This document shows positions 8,439-17,696 of a stretch of DNA of 64,000 nt, piece after piece. Each line of letters begins with the position of its first letter. The stretch's first letter is position 1. The DNA lies in the NCBI RefSeq assembly GCF_007483665.1, contig NZ_VIQO01000032.1, positions 62,001 through 126,000 on the forward strand. Direction: 5' to 3'. Below the pieces are notes generated by a model. It did no database searches. It was not told the origin of the DNA and was given only the letters and a program-made list of their open reading frames with translations. Origin of the DNA: Catellatospora sichuanensis. Its GTDB lineage: Bacteria; Actinomycetota; Actinomycetes; Mycobacteriales; Micromonosporaceae. The position numbers were made by a program, and so were the translations under genes.

Positions 8439-8942
8439 ATGACCATCCGAAAGAAAGCCCCGAACCTGCTCGACAACCCGCCGATCCCCGTGCAGGCCAA
8501 GCTCGCCGCCGCATGGACCAGCTTCATGTTCCTCTACATCTACGTCGACTACTTCCACCTCCACAAGCCCGGCGTCATCGACAACCTCCGCGGCGGCGTC
8601 GTCTTCGAGTTCGACATCAGCCCGACGTTGTTGACCATGATGCTCGCGTCCGTGGCGATCCCGGCCCTGATGGTGATGCTGTCCATGACGCTGCCCGCCC
8701 GGGTGAACCGCGCCACGAACCTCGTCGTTGCATTGCTCTACATCCCCTACTCGGTGGTCAACGCGGCAGGGGAGTCCTGGGACTGGGCCTTCTTCTACGG
8801 CCTCTCCATCGGAATCGAGGTGCTGCTCCTGGCCTTCATCCTGCGCTCCGCCTGGAAATGGCCTCGAACCCCCGCCGTCCCAGCCGGTCCCGCGGCGACC
8901 GACCTTCGACAGCAGGTATCCGCGCAAAGTCCCACGGCGTGA
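8439..8942 (+). CDS. DUF6326-like small membrane protein
   Basis: This 167-residue protein begins MTIRKKAPNLLDNPP. It has about four hydrophobic helices: SFMFLYIYVDYF, LLTMMLASVAIPALMVML, LVVALLYIPYSV and FFYGLSIGIEVLLLAFIL. This layout matches the uncharacterised DUF6326 family. GGAAGGA precedes the ATG by 6-7 bases. The left hairpin of the TnpB element sits only 20 bp upstream, so the native promoter has probably been replaced. Molecular function is unknown. Confidence 0.75.
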   Translation: MTIRKKAPNLLDNPPIPVQAKLAAAWTSFMFLYIYVDYFHLHKPGVIDNLRGGVVFEFDISPTLLTMMLASVAIPALMVMLSMTLPARVNRATNLVVALLYIPYSVVNAAGESWDWAFFYGLSIGIEVLLLAFILRSAWKWPRTPAVPAGPAATDLRQQVSAQSPTA

Positions 8943-9380
8943 CGCCCGCCGCCGCGGACACCGGGCCAACCGTGACCAGCTCAGTCGCGGTATCCGCAGA
9001 GAAACCTGCTCACGAACGGTCCGGTGTCCGCGGCGAGGGCTCACTGGCCGGTGGCCAACGCCCGTGATGGGACCCTGCCGCCGGCAACCGTCCTGGGGTC
9101 GTCGCGGCCCCGGACCGAGCCGCGGCGGGGATGTCAAGTGGCCGATTTCTCGGCGTCCGGACCGGCAGTGGTGCCGGCATCGACGAACCGCATCGGCCTT
9201 GTCCTGCGTGGCTTGGTCGGGTGGTGCCGTCGGGCGGGATCGGGCTGCCGTCTCCTCGAACTTCCCCGACGGGGCAGGCGCAAGTATTTCTGCGGCTGTC
9301 TCCTTCTGACCGGCTCCGCGTGACCAGGCCTTCCCGCCTTAGTGGGCGTATAATTCAAGAACTTTGTGAGTGATGCCGGT
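8943..9380. other. Gap before the IS5-type transposase
   Basis: No supported gene. A TATAAT lies at 9349-9354 but no matching -35 box or downstream gene was found. Confidence 0.35.
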
Positions 9381-10217
9381 TTAGGTGTCTCGCCAGGTTG
9401 GTGTGTTTTCGCCGGTGGCGCGTTTAGCGAGGTTGTCGATCATGGCGATGTGGATCATGCTGGCGGAGTTGCCGGGAAGAGCTTCGTAGTCACGGGCCAG
9501 GCGTCGGTGCTGCATGATCCATCCGATCGTCCGTTCGACGACCCACCTGCGTTTGACCACGGAGAAGCCTCTGATCTGAGGGTCCTTGGTGACGACCTCG
9601 ACGTCGATGCCCAGGGCTGCTCCGTGTTCGATCACCCGGTTCTTGAAACCGGCGTCGACCCAGGTCTTGGCCGGGTCGGGGTGGGTGGCTTTGGCCTGGT
9701 CGAGCAGGTCGATGCCGGTGGTGTTGTCGCTGGCTGCGGCCGTTGTGACGATGACGGCCAGGAGCAGGCCGAGGGTGTCGGTGACGATGCCGCGTTTGCG
9801 TCCGACGATCTTCTTGCCGGCGTCGACGCCCTGGGTGTGAAGCGGGACGTTGCCCGAGGTCTTCACGCTCTGGGTGTCGATCACGCCGGCGGTCGGGGTG
9901 GCCTCGCGTCCGGCCTGGGTGCGGACCAGGCCGGTCAGGTCGTAGTTGAGCTGGGTGAAGATGCCGTCGTTGGTCCAGGCCGTGAAGTAGTGGTAGACGG
10001 TCGGCCATGGCGGGAAGTCGTGGGGCAGGTAGCGCCAGGCGATGCCGGTGCGGTTGACGTAGAGGATGGCGTTGAAGATTTCCCGCAGGTCGTAGCTGGG
10101 TTTGCGGCCTCCGACGCCGGCGTCGGTGCGGGCCTGGCGCCATGCGGTCAGCCGTGGCGCGATCAGCGCCCAGCGGGCGTCGGACAGGTCGGAGGGGTAC
10201 GCGGGCCGTCCGGTCAT
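9381..10217 (-). mobile_element. IS5-family transposase (DDE)
   Basis: This 278-residue protein starts MTGRPAYPSDLSDARWALI, a typical IS5 N-terminus, followed by a segment of the DUF4096 type (IFNAILYVNRTGIAWRYLP). The DDE residues are recognisable: Asp in GVIDTQSVKT, Asp in KTWVDAGFKN and Glu in RRWVVERTIGW. Length and motifs look intact. I could not define terminal inverted repeats. TTTGTGA(G/A)TGA occurs beyond both ends but in direct orientation. Confidence 0.9.
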
Positions 10218-10749
10218 GCCGCCGTTCTACTATCGACAGCGGCCATTGGGTCGCACCCGATGTCCGGCAAACCTGGCCTTTGTGAATGAGACACGTTCCA
10301 CTGGTGAAACCTGGCGTCCTAATCGGGGCAAGTCTGTCCGCAAGCCGCTATCCGGCTCGCGCCTCGTGCGGAATGACGCCCGACGAATCAACGCGAGCTA
10401 CCTCATACGTAATTGAAACACCCAGTTAGAAGGGCCGCGGGCACCGCGATCGGCCGACCGGCAATACAGACGTTCCGGGGCATCACAAATAGTCGGCGGT
10501 CATCTGCCATCCGGCGCCTGCGTCGACGTGGCGGGATGAAGCGTTTACGCCATACCGACGACGGCATCCTGTTTCAGGCGCCTGCCAGGTTCGGCAGTGC
10601 GGGTGGCCCTGTGGACTGCCAAGCTAGGCGCTGCCAGCTACTGCCTGGACCCGGCCAAAACTTGAGCGAGCCCGGCTAGCGGTGGCGGCCGGAATTCAAC
10701 ATCCCGCTACCCTGTACGCGGCGTCAAAGTCGGCAGCCACCAGACAGCC
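10218..10749. other. Gap after the IS5-type transposase
   Basis: No supported gene, terminator or repeat is seen apart from the TTTGTGAATGA sequence near 10,278 that resembles one near 9,362. Confidence 0.35.
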
Positions 10750-11539
10750 GTGGACGCGTGCCAGACAATGCCGGGTGCCAACTATCGTCACCCGGCAGTA
10801 GCGGGCAAGGCCGACGCCGACCCGCCGGCGGTAGCGCCCGGAGTGGCGGCCTTCACCCGGGTCTGCGTCTACGACCGTCCCGGATCGCTGATCACCACCA
10901 CGACCACCGGCGGTGACGTGACAACCGCTCCGTCGCCGGCCGCCGCGCGCAGCACACCGGTGCCGCCCATGCCCCGAGATCCCGCCGAACTGGTCACCGA
11001 ATTGCACACCCTGCTGGCCGTCGCGGGCGTGCCGGGACCTTACGTGCTGGTCGGGCACTCGCTGGGTGGAGCCCTCAGCCAGCTGTACGCCCGGACCTAT
11101 CCCGACGAGGTGCGCGGCCTGGTCCTCGTCGACGCAACGTCGCCGGCGCACCGGGCCGCGCAGTCCCGGCCGCTGTTCGAGAAAGGGCGGTGCCCGAAGA
11201 TCCCGCCGGGCACGGTCCCCGGATACCGGACCGAGGCGTACGACATGGGTGCCGTCCACGACCGGATCGAAGCCGCCCCGCCGTTGCGCCCGATGCCGGT
11301 GGCCGTGCTGTCGTCGAGTGACCTCGACCTGCCCGATCCGTACACGGCCGGCGAGCGCGCGGACGTGGCCCGTGCCTGGCGAGACGGCCAGGACGCGCTC
11401 GCCGCGGGCATACCCGGAGCCGAGCGCGTCACCGTTCCCGGCACCTCGCACTACGTGCAGAGCCAGCGCCGATGCGGTCATCGTGGTGGTGTGCGAGGTT
11501 GTCACCCGCGCCGCATCTGCTCGGCCCGCGGCTTCATGA
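10750..11539 (+). pseudogene. Truncated, frameshifted alpha/beta hydrolase
   Basis: The middle of a serine alpha/beta hydrolase is clear: VAAFTRVCVYDRPGS, the nucleophile elbow VLVGHSLGGALSQLYA, then PDEVRGLVLVDATSP and a C-terminal GTSHYVQSQ histidine motif. The usual first 50 or so residues are replaced by unrelated sequence. At about 11,466 one base appears to be missing: after SHYVQSQR the family ending (DAVIVVVCEVVTRAAS) continues in another frame to a stop at 11,539. Without these defects it would be a lactonase- or esterase-like enzyme. It is probably inactive. Confidence 0.7.
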
Positions 11540-11543
11540 GTGG

Positions 11544-12140
11544 TCAGGACGCTTTGCGCGAGCCGTGGATCTCGACGAGTCCGTCGACGCCGCGCAGGAA
11601 CGTCTCGCCGATCGCGGCTGGGTCGAACAGGCAGCCCGCCGCCATGGCGCCGTCGCGCAGCATGACGAAGTGCCGCGCGGCAGGCTCGGCCTTCGTCGGC
11701 TCGATGCTCGTCATGAGGGTGTTGATCGTGTCGAGGAACCACTGCCGGTGCGCCAGGACGGCTCGGTGCACGGGGTGGCCGGGGTCGGGATACTCGGCCA
11801 CCGCGTTAAGGAAGGCGCATCCCCGAAAGTCGGGGGACTGGATGGCCGCCGTGATTCCCGCGGCGATGGCCCTGACGGTGTCGGCGGCGGACGGGCTCGC
11901 GGCGACGGCCGCTTCGACCTGGCCGCGGATGGCCTCGTCGGCGCTCTGCAGATGGGCTAGGACCAGGTCTTCCTTGCCGGGGAAATGTCGGTAGAAGGTG
12001 GCCCGGGTCACCTTCGCCTCGGAGATGATCCGGTCGACGCCGACCGAGTGGATGCCCTCGGCGTAGAAAATCCTGGTCGCCGTGCTCAGCAGCCGCTGCC
12101 GTGCCTCCGAAGGCCGGATTTCGATCTCGGTACGCGCCAT
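11544..12140 (-). CDS. TetR-family regulator divergent from a DUF308 membrane protein
   Basis: This 198-residue protein has the HTH segment FYAEGIHSVGVDRIISEAKV followed by TRATFYRHFPGKEDLVLAHL. Its C-terminal domain (SPDFRGCAFLNAVAEYP) matches TetR proteins with a TetR_C_16/YxaF-like ligand domain. The start codon fits the family. Three copies of GAACGTTC lie between it and the divergent gene at 12,327, so it probably represses both. Confidence 0.9.
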   Translation of the reverse strand: MARTEIEIRPSEARQRLLSTATRIFYAEGIHSVGVDRIISEAKVTRATFYRHFPGKEDLVLAHLQSADEAIRGQVEAAVAASPSAADTVRAIAAGITAAIQSPDFRGCAFLNAVAEYPDPGHPVHRAVLAHRQWFLDTINTLMTSIEPTKAEPAARHFVMLRDGAMAAGCLFDPAAIGETFLRGVDGLVEIHGSRKAS

Positions 12141-12158
12141 GCGGCCATCATAGCGAAA

Positions 12159-12264
12159 GAACGTTCAGTCTTGTCTGTTGGCAGCCCGAACGCAGAGATA
12201 GAACGTTCGGTCTTGACAACCACGCTTCCGCGAGACAGGGTAGTGGCGACAGAACGTTCGGTCT
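12159..12264. promoter_or_regulatory. Three TetR operators between divergent genes
   Basis: AGAACGTTC(A/G)GTCT occurs at about 12,158, 12,200 and 12,251; its core GAACGTTC (12159-12166, 12201-12208, 12252-12259) is palindromic. A TTGACA at 12213-12218 adjoins the second copy and may be the -35 box of the rightward gene. Confidence 0.7.
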
Positions 12265-12326
12265 CTCTCGCTCGACGGCCGACCCGCTGGGCCGTAGAGC
12301 CACCGCCCCTACCGCAAAGGATCGTC

Positions 12327-12887
12327 ATGACCACCGTTGCCGCTCCCGGCATCTCCACGACGGCGGCCGCGCTGCGGCGGCTGTACTTCGCCCGCTTCGT
12401 GTTCGCCATCGTCTGGGCCGCCGTGACGTTCACGATCGCCGACGGCCTCAACCCGCTCGCCGTCACCCTGTTCGTGCTCTACCCGCTGGTCGACGTGGCT
12501 GCCGCGATCATCGACGCCCGCTCGTCGCGCGCCACCGGATCGCCCACCCTGCTGTACGTAAACGTCGCGGTCAGCCTGCTCGCCGCGGCCGGCCTCGCCG
12601 TCGCCGGCACCTCCGGCGTCCCGGCGGTCCTGCGCGTGTGGGGCGCCTGGGCGGTCGTCGCGGGCCTGGTGCAGCTGATCGTGGGCGTCACCCGCCGCCG
12701 CGGGATGGGCGGACAGTGGCCGATGATCATCAGCGGTGCCCTGTCCATGCTCGCCGGCGGCTCGTTCTTCGCGGCCGCCGCCGCGGCCGAGCCGGCGCTG
12801 GCCAACGCGATCGGCTACGCCGTCCCCGGAGCGATCTTCTTCCTCATCGCGGCCATCCGGCTCGGCCGCACCGCGAAGCGAACCTGA
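12327..12887 (+). CDS. DUF308/HdeD-like membrane protein
   Basis: This 186-residue protein has about six hydrophobic segments (FARFVFAIVWAAVTFTIA, LAVTLFVLYPLVDVAAAII, LYVNVAVSLLAAAGLAVA and others) in the pattern of DUF308 proteins. There is no catalytic motif. Location is the cytoplasmic membrane; the role is unknown. It is divergent from the TetR gene and preceded by three operators, so it is the obvious target of that regulator. Confidence 0.7.
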   Translation: MTTVAAPGISTTAAALRRLYFARFVFAIVWAAVTFTIADGLNPLAVTLFVLYPLVDVAAAIIDARSSRATGSPTLLYVNVAVSLLAAAGLAVAGTSGVPAVLRVWGAWAVVAGLVQLIVGVTRRRGMGGQWPMIISGALSMLAGGSFFAAAAAAEPALANAIGYAVPGAIFFLIAAIRLGRTAKRT

Positions 12888-12978
12888 CCGCACGGCACGG
12901 CGCTGTCGACGTCGTGGGATCAGTCGGCTGCGGACCTGTTCCGCGGCCGGCTCGCCGTCGGCGGGGCAGGGGCGGCCG

Positions 12979-13824
12979 TCAGGGCAGGAACGCCTTGGCG
13001 GAGCCCCAGAGCACGGCGCGGTTCACCCGATCGGGATACCGAACGACCATCGCCTCGTAGAGCTCGTGGTACGTGCGCGCCTGCCGCGCAGCCGCCAGGA
13101 AGTCCTTGATGTGGCAGCGGGTGCCGTCGACCTGTTCGGGGCTGTCCGGGTCGCCGTCGCGCTTGTGGCCCGCGACCACCGCCCGGGGTCGCAGGCCCTC
13201 GATGGTGTCCAGAGCGCTCAGCCACTGCTCGGCACCGTCTCCTGTGGCCTCGCTGAGGTACGGGTGCACGTCGCCGTACACCGCGTCGCCGGCGACGACC
13301 AGCCCGATCGAGGGCACGTGCAGGGCGCTGGTGCCGTCGGTGTCGGTGTGCCCGAGCTCGATCGCCCGCAGCGTGTGCCCCTCCAGCTCGAGCGTGCCCG
13401 GGGTGAGCGGCTGCACCGGCACCTGCCGGCCGGAGATCTGGTCCGGGAACCGCGCTCGCCAGAACGAGTCGAACCACCGCGGCTCGTACTGGCCGCCCAT
13501 CCGCGCTGTCACGCCAGGTGTCGCGACGACCTGGGCATCCGGGAAACGCTCCAGCACCGCGGGCGTGCCGAAGAAGTGGTCGCCGTGCGCGTGGGTGATG
13601 AACACGGTGGTCAGGTTCTTGCCCGTGCCGGCCACCCAGTCGGCCAGCGCCCGCGACTCGTCGATCGTCAGCAGCGGGTCGACCAGGATCGCGTCGCGCT
13701 GCCCGTGGATGAGAGTCGACGCGGTCGGCGACCACATCCGCCGTGCCTCACCGGGGGGCAGGTCGTCGGAGACGGCGGGCTTCGAGGGTGCCACCCGGAC
13801 GGTGTACTGCAGCAGTCGCGCCAT
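12979..13824 (-). CDS. Metallo-beta-lactamase-fold hydrolase
   Basis: This 281-residue protein starts MARLLQYTVRVAPS. It carries the zinc motif HAHGDH (His78, His80, Asp82, His83), a later metal His in IELGHTDTDGT, Asp in VVAGDAVYGDVHPYL and His in VVAGHKRDGD. This is the glyoxalase-II-like branch of the MBL superfamily, which includes lactonases. All metal ligands are present, so it is probably active; the substrate is unknown. The frame runs upstream to 13,932, but ATG 13,824 follows AGGGGTCAGGA and matches the usual N-terminus. Confidence 0.85.
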   Translation of the reverse strand: MARLLQYTVRVAPSKPAVSDDLPPGEARRMWSPTASTLIHGQRDAILVDPLLTIDESRALADWVAGTGKNLTTVFITHAHGDHFFGTPAVLERFPDAQVVATPGVTARMGGQYEPRWFDSFWRARFPDQISGRQVPVQPLTPGTLELEGHTLRAIELGHTDTDGTSALHVPSIGLVVAGDAVYGDVHPYLSEATGDGAEQWLSALDTIEGLRPRAVVAGHKRDGDPDSPEQVDGTRCHIKDFLAAARQARTYHELYEAMVVRYPDRVNRAVLWGSAKAFLP

Positions 13825-13858
13825 TCCTGACCCCTTCCGACGCTTGTCGGTCGCGATC

Positions 13859-14226
13859 CCGGCCGGGCTGGTCGGACTGGCCGAACTTCCCGATGACTGG
13901 GGCTTGGACCGGCCGCAGCGTGATCTGGGCAAGCCGTTCCGCTTACCTCGGCATGGCTATGGGAGGAGGACGGCAGGCCGTACGAGGAGATCAACGCGTT
14001 GCTGGAGCCGGTCTTCAACCACGGCTCGGTGGTTCTTGGGACAGGCGGATGCGGCATGTACTGGCATCTGATCGTCAGCGGGCCGCATCGCGGGCACGTC
14101 TGGTTCATCTGCGGCGAGGGCGCGATGCCGTTCGCGGCGCAGTTCGGCCACACCACGGGTGAGTCGGGATTCGCCGGGTGGGTCAAGCACTGGTCCGCCG
14201 GCAACGAATGGTTCGACGCCGAATGA
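13859..14226 (+). pseudogene. SMI1/KNR4 (SUKH) immunity-like protein, truncated and frameshifted
   Basis: One frame gives LVGLAELPDDWGLDRPQRDL. After a shift near 13,955 the homologous text continues as WEEDGRPYEEINALLEP, NHGSVVLGTGGCGMYWHLIV and GEGAMPFAAQFGHTTGESGF, ending at 14,226. The last part is typical of SMI1/KNR4-type immunity proteins. The N-terminal third is absent. SUKH proteins often neutralise polymorphic toxins. This copy is a relic. Confidence 0.65.
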
Positions 14227-14270
14227 CGAGCCTTACTGCCTGCGACTGCCACAACCGTCACCGGCCGCCG

Positions 14271-14546
14271 TCACAAGACGGCCGGTGATGGTCGGTAGTC
14301 ACTGGTGAGCGAGGGCGCGACGCGCGGGCCGAGCGTTGTGCTCGGCGCGTAGCGCTGTCCTTCGGCGATGGCCTGCTCGGGGGTCATCCGCATGATTTCC
14401 AGGTCGCTGTGGACGTCCAGCTCCGGGAACCGGGCGCGGATCGTCAGGCCGACGTCGTGGTCCGGCCAGTGCCCGATCTCGGGGCGCCCGTCGGTGAGCC
14501 TGGTGGCCAGATTCAGCGTCCCGCTGCCCGACGCAGTGCCCGATCC
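14271..14546 (-). pseudogene. Unidentified C-terminal gene fragment
   Basis: A minus-strand frame reads DVGLTIRARFPELDVHSDL and EIMRMTPEQAIAEGQRYA before a stop at 14,271. Its composition looks more like a real protein than the other frames here. It is cut off by a stop near 14,555. Family not recognised. Confidence 0.3.
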
Positions 14547-14711
14547 GCTTCACGCCGCCAGCATGATCCCCGCTTTCCCTCGCGTCAGGGGACGGTGTCC
14601 CGCCGGTGCCGCTGATGGAGGCGACACCAGCGGGAAGTGTCCCGCCGGACGGGTACTCCGTGGGCTGGTAGCCGATAGCCGGCCCGCTGTCGGCTGAGCG
14701 GTTCCGCCAGG

Positions 14712-15317
14712 TCATTCGGCCAGGCCCGTGGTGTTCAGCAGCCGCCGCCAGTTGTTCGCGTAGGCGCACCGGTTCCGGCCTCGACGCAGCCGCTCCTCGG
14801 CGACACCCGGGCCGCAGACAGTGGCGACCATCGCGGGATAGCCCGGACCGAGGACGACTTCGTCGAAGAAGGTCACCACGTCCGGGGCGAGCACCGCGAA
14901 CTCGGCCTCTTCGTCCGGATGCTCATACAGGAAGAGATAGTCGTCCGGGTCCATCCAGTAGACGTCCCGGTCCTCGGTGTCGAGCCGGATCGGCCCGCTG
15001 CGCGGGATTTCAGCGCGGAGTCTCTTCGGGATGGTCGCCAGTTCGGAACCGAGGATCAGCGGGCTGCCCATGGGGCAGGACGGATCGTCGTGGCGGTCGG
15101 CCCAGGGTACGCCGTCGAGGAGTATCTCCGGCGGATCGAAGCGGAAGTTGTCCCCGTGCAGGTGGCCGAAGAGGGCGTACACCTCGGTCAGCGCGGGCAT
15201 CTCCGGCAGCGGCGAAATGAGCTTCGGTCCACCGAGGTGAACCCCGAAGCCGTGTTCGGCCTCCACCTGGCGCAGCAGCTCCAGCTTCGTCCGGATCCGG
15301 TCCAGCGCCGGAGTCAT
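14712..15317 (-). CDS. SUKH/SMI1-like hypothetical protein
   Basis: This 201-residue protein starts MTPALDRIRTKLELLRQ. It has features of SMI1/KNR4-type folds: ALTEVYALFGHLHGDNFRF, the acidic segment DRDVYWMDPDDYLFLYEHP and a C-terminal VVTFFDEVVLGPGYP. No enzyme motif or signal peptide is present. Together with the SUKH relic at 13,859-14,226 it suggests a former immunity cluster. ATG 15,317 is chosen over an upstream codon because similarity to known folds starts there. Family placement is moderate. Confidence 0.55.
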   Translation of the reverse strand: MTPALDRIRTKLELLRQVEAEHGFGVHLGGPKLISPLPEMPALTEVYALFGHLHGDNFRFDPPEILLDGVPWADRHDDPSCPMGSPLILGSELATIPKRLRAEIPRSGPIRLDTEDRDVYWMDPDDYLFLYEHPDEEAEFAVLAPDVVTFFDEVVLGPGYPAMVATVCGPGVAEERLRRGRNRCAYANNWRRLLNTTGLAE

Positions 15318-15530
15318 GTCGTCCACCCCGAAGCACCGTAGCGGCACTCGGCTGATATTCGTAGGCGGGCAGTGGAACGTCTTTCATCGCTCTCACATTG
15401 TTGACTCGGGGCGTGTCTCACGATGCCGTGGCGGCCGACCTGCCTTGACGGTTGGTCAAAGGGCGGCTCCGTGCGAACTTGGGCGTCGAGTCACCGGGGC
15501 CGGTGGTACAGCCCTGCTAACGTCACATCG

Positions 15531-17477
15531 ATGACAGTCAGGGTGAGGCGCGGCCTGCGAGCAGGTGTGTCAACAACCCTGGCGTTGTCGACCGGGCTGC
15601 TGACCAACGTCGTCACCCAGGGCTGGGCGTGGCCGGCGTTCGCGGGCCTGCTGGTGTTCGGCACGGGCTGGATCGTGCTGGAGACCTTGTGGCGGCCGGA
15701 GGCGACACTTCCGAACATCGCGCCGGTGCCGCGCCAGTTGCCCGCCTGCCCACCAGATCTCATCGGCCGCGACGGCGAACTGGCCCGCCTGGACCGAATG
15801 CCGGCTTCCGGCACGGCGTGCGTGCTCGCTGGGACAGCGGGGGTCGGCAAGACCACCCTCGCCGTTTACTGGGGACACCGGGCCGCCGGACGGTTCCCCG
15901 GTGGGCAGCTCTATCTCAACCTCCGCGGATTCGACCCGACAGCGCCGCCGCTGACACCCGCGGAGGCGGTCGATGCCGCACTGGCCGCGCTGGGAACCGC
16001 ACCCGAGGACCTACCCGACGGCCTCGACGCCCGAACCGCGTTGTTGCGCACCATCGCCGCACAGCGGCGAGTACTGATCGTCGCGGACAACGCCCGCGAC
16101 GCCGCGCAGGTCCGGCCGCTGGTTCCCGGGGCGCGCGGGAGTTTCCTCATAGTCACCAGCCGCCATCAGCTCAGCGGACTGACCGCGGTGGAGGCCGCTC
16201 CGATCCTCACCATGGGTCTGCTGAACGCCGACGAAGGCCGACGCCTGCTAGCCCGCAGGCTGGGACCGTCCTGGCTTACCGCGGACCGGTCCGCCGTGGA
16301 CGGGATCGTCCGCGGCTGTCAGGGCCTGCCTCTCGCGCTCGCGATCGTCGCCGCCAAAGCCGCTGCCCGCCCGGCACTCAGCCCGTCGGCGCTGGCCGAG
16401 GATCTGCGGCTGGCGACGTTGCGCGGCGACGAACCGGCGACCGACCTGCGTGCCGTCCTGTCGTGGTCGTACCGGGCGCTGAGCCCTGCCGCCGCGCGGC
16501 TCTTCCGGCTGATGCACCTGCATCCCGCGTCCGTCGCCACCGCGGCGGAGCTGTCGGCGCTGGCCGGTGCGGATGCCAGCGCGCAGCTGGCCGAGCTGGT
16601 CCGCGCCAGCCTGATCGACGAGATCGCGCTGCACCGCTACACGTGCCACGACCTGCTTCGCCAGTACGCCGCCACGCTTGCGGCCGACGACCAGCCGGCG
16701 CGACAGCGGGCGGCCCTGGGCCGCCTTCTTGCGCACGCCCTGAACGCTCCGGCGGACTTCGAGCTGCGCGTGCTCCTGGTGCACAGGGCCGCCGCCGACG
16801 GATTCGCCGACGAGGCCGACCGGCTGACCGAAAGCGTCGAAGGCTCCCTGCGGCTGCTCGGCCGCTGGGATGTGCTGGCGGCAGTGGCCGAAGCCGCCCT
16901 GGACGTGGCACCGAGCCCCGGGGCTGAGGCCAGGCTGCGGTTCGCGTCAGCCGAAGGCCGCTACAGGCTCGGCGACTACGAGCAAGTCGAGACGCAGGCA
17001 CGCCGCGCGGTCGACCTCGCTACGTCGATGGAGCTGCGGTTCGCCGCGCTCATGCTCCTTGCCCGCGTCCACGCGGTCACCGGGCGGCCAGAGCAGGCGC
17101 TCGCATTCGCCGCCGAAGCGACCGGTCTACCGGTCGGCGACACCGCCGACCAGCTCAACGCGCTGGGCTGGATCCACTCGACCGCCGGCAGCCCGGAGCA
17201 GGCGCTGACGCTGTACCTGCGGGCCTTGGCCGCCGCGCGAGCGGGCGGTGACCGCCAGAAACAGGCGGTGACGCTGCACAACATCGGTGACGCGCACCTG
17301 GCCTGCGGCCGCCACCGCCTTGCCGCTGACGCTTTCCGTGAGTCGATCGAGATCTGCCGCAGTCTCGGCGATCGCGACGGCGAAGGCGTGGTGCTGCGAC
17401 GCCTCGCCGTCGCCTACGACGCCTGTGGACGGCATCGCCGTGCCCGCCGGGCACGCGCGGCGGCGGCCGCGTTGTGA
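15531..17477 (+). CDS. Membrane-anchored NB-ARC/TPR (AfsR-like STAND) protein
   Basis: This 648-residue protein begins with two hydrophobic segments (residues about 10-50) and no DNA-binding domain. The NB-ARC ATPase follows: P-loop GTAGVGKTTLAVYWG, kinase-2 VLIVADNARDAAQV, sensor SFLIVTSRHQLSG and GLPLALAI. A winged-helix segment (HRYTCHDLLRQYAATLA) and TPR-like helical pairs occupy the C-terminal half. STAND proteins act as switches that assemble when a signal is sensed. The N-terminal membrane segments replace the SARP domain of AfsR, so a membrane-tethered sensor is likely. ATG 15,531 lacks a ribosome site but has a -10-like TGCTAA about 10 bases upstream. Confidence 0.8.
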   Translation: MTVRVRRGLRAGVSTTLALSTGLLTNVVTQGWAWPAFAGLLVFGTGWIVLETLWRPEATLPNIAPVPRQLPACPPDLIGRDGELARLDRMPASGTACVLAGTAGVGKTTLAVYWGHRAAGRFPGGQLYLNLRGFDPTAPPLTPAEAVDAALAALGTAPEDLPDGLDARTALLRTIAAQRRVLIVADNARDAAQVRPLVPGARGSFLIVTSRHQLSGLTAVEAAPILTMGLLNADEGRRLLARRLGPSWLTADRSAVDGIVRGCQGLPLALAIVAAKAAARPALSPSALAEDLRLATLRGDEPATDLRAVLSWSYRALSPAAARLFRLMHLHPASVATAAELSALAGADASAQLAELVRASLIDEIALHRYTCHDLLRQYAATLAADDQPARQRAALGRLLAHALNAPADFELRVLLVHRAAADGFADEADRLTESVEGSLRLLGRWDVLAAVAEAALDVAPSPGAEARLRFASAEGRYRLGDYEQVETQARRAVDLATSMELRFAALMLLARVHAVTGRPEQALAFAAEATGLPVGDTADQLNALGWIHSTAGSPEQALTLYLRALAAARAGGDRQKQAVTLHNIGDAHLACGRHRLAADAFRESIEICRSLGDRDGEGVVLRRLAVAYDACGRHRRARRARAAAAAL

Positions 17478-17492
17478 GCACCACGACCAACA

Positions 17493-17527
17493 CGTCACGA
17501 CCGGTGTGCGCCTCACCGGTCGTGACG
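17493..17527 (+). terminator. Hairpin terminator after the NB-ARC gene
   Basis: CGTCACGACCGGTG and CACCGGTCGTGACG form a perfect 14-bp stem with a 7-base loop, 16 bases after the stop. No T run follows, as is common in actinomycetes. Confidence 0.8.
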
Positions 17528-17648
17528 CGAGCGGCCTGGCCGCCCAAGTGCTCCAGGTTACCGGCGTATCGGTACGCTGCTGCGCCGTGAGCCAGCCGGG
17601 AAGGGTTAGGGCGTCCGGCCCGCGCGGTCAGCAAGCGCCAGGTACGGG

Positions 17649-17682
17649 CCGGGTCCCGCACCTGAACCGGTGCGGGACCCGG
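17649..17682 (-). terminator. Hairpin terminator after the dynamin-like operon
   Basis: CCGGGTCCCGCACC and GGTGCGGGACCCGG form a perfect 14-bp stem with a 6-base loop, 15 bases beyond the minus-strand stop at 17,697. Confidence 0.8.
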
Positions 17683-17696
17683 CGACCGACCCGGGA

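Noticed and set aside
9356-10290. TTTGTGA(G/A)TGA as terminal repeats of the IS5-type element
   Set aside because: The two copies are in direct orientation, not inverted.
11540-11994. Extension of the hydrolase frame to 11,994
   Set aside because: It reads antisense through the TetR gene after a frameshift; the homologous end is at 11,539.
14299-14769. 156-residue minus-strand frame
   Set aside because: It crosses the start of an unrelated fragment and has no plausible protein features.
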